DNA of 64,000 bases, from assembly GCF_902833225.1 (NCBI RefSeq), contig NZ_CADFEI010000010.1, positions 62,001 to 126,000 on the forward strand, in the 5' to 3' direction. How positions within the stretch are numbered: the stretch's first letter is position 1; each line of letters opens with the position of its first letter. Below, piece after piece: positions 62,055 through 64,000 of this stretch. This DNA comes from Burkholderia sp. BCC1644 (lineage in GTDB: Bacteria > Pseudomonadota > Gammaproteobacteria > Burkholderiales > Burkholderiaceae). Under the pieces are notes generated by a model that saw only the letters and a list, made by a program, of their open reading frames with translations, ran no database searches and was not told the origin of the DNA. A program made the position numbers and the translations under genes.

Positions 62055-63110
62055 CTACGCGGTCGCCGGCGCTGGCGGAATCTCGTAATCGTCGAACGAC
62101 ACGACCTCTTCGCCGAGCCAGTCGTTCAGCTCGGCGAAGCGGGCCTGCAGCGGCTTGATTTCGTTCCGGCCGAACACGCGCGCCGCGGTGTCCGGCGTGC
62201 CGAACCCGCCCGAGTTGCTCGGCACGATGCCGAGCAGTTGCGGCGGCACGCGATGCGCGGCAAGTAGGTCGTCGCGCGTCACGTTCTTGATGTTGAAGAA
62301 TTCGTCCTTCGCCGCGACCTCCGACACGGGGATGAGCTGGATACCGTCTTTCTTCCCGCCCGGCGCGTACATGAACACGTTGCGGAAGTTGCCCGGCCCC
62401 TTCGCGTTCTTCAGCGCCGTACGCATGTTGTCGACATCCTCCTGTTTCTGCGCCGCGTCGGTCATGTAGAGGATGAAGCCGGCATGGCTGCCGTTTTCGT
62501 AGTACTTCCGCCGGAACAGCGTCGACGATTCGTTCAGCCAGGCCGAGTGAAGCGAGCTGAGATATTCGGGCAGGCCGTACACCTCCTGGTTGATGTCCGG
62601 TCGCATGAGCTGGAACACGCTGCCCGGCTCGAACTCGTGCTTGTCCTGCCAGCCGTTCACGTACACAAAGCCGCTGAAATCGGCCTTGCGCCGCGTGTAT
62701 TTGGCCAGGGCCGGTTCGAGCCGCAGCGTGTCGCCGAGCTGATTGCGGCGGCGTTCCAGGTAGCCGTTGCCGAACGTTAAGAAGTCGAGCGCCCATCGCT
62801 CGAACGCATGCCGGGATAGCCACCTGTGAGGCCGGAACGTCGACGCCAGCACGTTCGCCTTGAAGTACAGCGCGGAGCTGTGGTGCGTGCTGGCGCGGAA
62901 CGATTTCGCCAGGCCGGCGAAGCTGACGGGCGGCTCGAACCAATCGCCGTTCGACCAGCATTCGACATAGTCGAGAATCTCGGCGCGATTCATGACCGGC
63001 GTGGGATCGTCGAAGGTGAAGACCTCGGCGCGCGCCGGCGCGGCGCCGGCGGCGCCCGAATCCGGCGTGGCCGCGAACGTGCGCGGCGCGCGCGATCGGC
63101 GCTTGCTCAT
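62055..63110 (-). CDS. phage portal protein (P2 gpQ-like)
   Basis: Capsid portal protein of 351 residues, close to P2 gpQ (344). Characteristic stretches are HHSSALYFKANVLASTF, FGNGYLERRRN, YLSSLHSAWLNESSTLFRRKYY and RVPPQLLGIVPSNSGGFG, conserved in P2-type portals. It forms the dodecameric DNA entry ring at a capsid vertex. The start is ATG 63110, overlapping the terminase stop by 4 bp. It is followed by a terminator and the candidate cos. Confidence 0.9.
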   Translation of the reverse strand: MSKRRSRAPRTFAATPDSGAAGAAPARAEVFTFDDPTPVMNRAEILDYVECWSNGDWFEPPVSFAGLAKSFRASTHHSSALYFKANVLASTFRPHRWLSRHAFERWALDFLTFGNGYLERRRNQLGDTLRLEPALAKYTRRKADFSGFVYVNGWQDKHEFEPGSVFQLMRPDINQEVYGLPEYLSSLHSAWLNESSTLFRRKYYENGSHAGFILYMTDAAQKQEDVDNMRTALKNAKGPGNFRNVFMYAPGGKKDGIQLIPVSEVAAKDEFFNIKNVTRDDLLAAHRVPPQLLGIVPSNSGGFGTPDTAARVFGRNEIKPLQARFAELNDWLGEEVVSFDDYEIPPAPATA

Positions 63111-64000
63111 GAATAGAACTCCGTGAAAGATGAAGAATTGATGTCGCCGCCGGCGAGCGGCTCGCGGTCGATCGCGTGCAGGCAGGCCCATGCCAGGTCG
63201 GCGTGGCCCGTCTCTTCATTGCGGTCGGCGGTGTACGTTGCGTGGCGGCCGCTCGCCGTCATGGTCTGTTTGATTCCCATGAACGCCGCGGCCAGGTCGG
63301 TCCATCCCGCGTCGAATTGCAGGCGGCCGTTGCGGATGACGGATTGCCCCTTCAGCACAAGGCGGGTTTTGACCTCGGGTGAGTAGTTCAATGCAACGGC
63401 CGCCGGGTAGAACTTCCGCACGAGCTGATAGACGCCCTGCCCCATGCCCGTCGTGTCGATCGCGATATAGCCGACGTTGTAGCGCTGCGTGATCTGCTCG
63501 ATCGCCGCGGCCTGTTCCTCGAAGTCGTTGCCGCGGAACTGGTGACGTTCGAGCACGCGGAACGTTCCACCCTCGACACGCGGCGGCGCCACGACGACGA
63601 GACCGGCCGAATCGCCGGTCAGCGCCGGATCGTAGCCAACCCACACCTCGCGATAGCCGAACGGGCGCAGCAGCAGCGGGGAGAAATCGTCAGCCCATTC
63701 CTCCCACGAGTCGACCATGCAGCGCTGCAGCTCGGCCAGCTTGAACACCGACACCGAATCGTCGATGAATTGGCACATCAGCAGGTTCGCGAAAGCCTCT
63801 GCGCTGTACCGGCGCCGAAGTCTCTCCAGGTCGAACAAGTCGCAGCCGCCCTCGATCGCATCGAGCACGGTAACGATCTGACGCCACTGCTCGTCCTCGC
63901 CCAGCATGCCGCGCACGAGCGCTTCGTGGCTCGTGTCGATCTGGATGCGATCGCCGGGAGCGCGTCCACGATTCGCATCGGCGCCGCTCCAGAACGCGTA
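63107..64000 (-). CDS. phage terminase large subunit (P2 gpP-like), C-terminal part
   Basis: The last 297 codons of the terminase ATPase subunit; the frame stays open to the window edge. The first visible residues (RIQIDTSHEALVRGMLGEDEQWRQ) match P2 gpP, as does the RNase H-like nuclease part with VWVGYDPALTGDSAGLVVVAPP and YIAIDTTGMGQGVYQLV. The Walker motifs lie outside the window. The enzyme cuts cos and packages DNA. Oriented leftward with the portal gene, as in the P-Q operon of P2. Confidence 0.9.
   Translation of the reverse strand, partial: YAFWSGADANRGRAPGDRIQIDTSHEALVRGMLGEDEQWRQIVTVLDAIEGGCDLFDLERLRRRYSAEAFANLLMCQFIDDSVSVFKLAELQRCMVDSWEEWADDFSPLLLRPFGYREVWVGYDPALTGDSAGLVVVAPPRVEGGTFRVLERHQFRGNDFEEQAAAIEQITQRYNVGYIAIDTTGMGQGVYQLVRKFYPAAVALNYSPEVKTRLVLKGQSVIRNGRLQFDAGWTDLAAAFMGIKQTMTASGRHATYTADRNEETGHADLAWACLHAIDREPLAGGDINSSSFTEFYS

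Larger units (their letters stand above)
57167..64000. mobile_element. P2-like prophage, left part with cargo genes (continues past window)
   Basis: Integrated element starting at the tRNA-Arg fragment. Phage identity rests on adjacent portal (Q) and terminase (P) genes read leftward with a 4-bp overlap, as in P2. Between attL and Q are four cargo genes: a GHKL ATPase, an unknown partner, a DNA cytosine methyltransferase and Vsr. The cargo at 57.6-59.9 kb is clearly lower in G+C than the host and the phage structural genes. Integrase, repressor and replication genes are not in the window and must lie to the right. Confidence 0.85.

Overview
The window is G+C-rich bacterial chromosome that reads as Burkholderia, most likely chromosome 1 of a Burkholderia cepacia complex species. 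The evidence is the flagellar/chemotaxis gene order, the short flagellin beside rpsU, H-NS of the TWSGRGKPPNWI type, the DUF3443/DUF2844 pair, and a P2-like prophage with the same base composition. Assignment to genus is an inference from protein families and synteny; no database search was possible.

Layout. Positions 1-6048 hold the leftward operon flhB-flhA-flhF-flhG-fliA, coupled by short overlaps (fliA is cut by the window edge). Positions 6369-9463 hold four small host genes: a DUF805 membrane protein, a VOC/PhnB-like protein, a DUF3443 lipoprotein and a DUF2844 protein. Positions 9724-20902 hold the full chemotaxis/motor operon motA-motB-cheY-cheA-cheW-mcp-cheR-cheD-cheB-cheY-cheZ, preceded by a near-consensus sigma-28 promoter. 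The class I master regulator flhDC follows at 21073-22041. Positions 22706-31638 are housekeeping and accessory genes: a family 4 glycosyltransferase, H-NS, aquaporin Z, a Cof-type HAD phosphatase, a BadF-type kinase, the alkylation-repair glycosylase Tag, and a PepSY protein divergent from a Fur-box-preceded TonB-dependent receptor. rpsU and fliC-fliD-fliT occupy 31796-35291.

Positions 35435-54817 form a large glycan cluster directly beside flagellin. A leftward operon of six genes encodes four TPR proteins with O-GlcNAc-transferase (SPINDLY) type domains, a UDP-glucuronate decarboxylase and a sugar methyltransferase. A divergent rightward operon encodes two more methyltransferases, an FAD oxidoreductase, a WbqC-like protein, a sugar aminotransferase and a 930-residue multi-domain glycosyltransferase. 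Position next to fliCDT suggests a flagellin-glycosylation system in which the SPINDLY-type enzymes decorate Ser/Thr residues of a short flagellin; this is inference.

At 57167-57211 lies the 3' 45 nt of a tRNA-Arg(CCG) gene, the left attachment site of an integrated element that continues past the window end. The element is a P2-like prophage: at its right side are the portal (Q) and terminase (P) genes. Between attL and Q sits a lower-G+C cargo block: a GHKL (MORC/Hsp90-like) ATPase gene overlapping a gene of unknown Rossmann-like type, convergent with vsr and a 5-cytosine DNA methyltransferase. No restriction endonuclease is visible. The block sits beside gene Q, where P2-like phages are known to carry anti-phage cargo, and the ATPase-partner pair is the best candidate here for an undescribed defence system.
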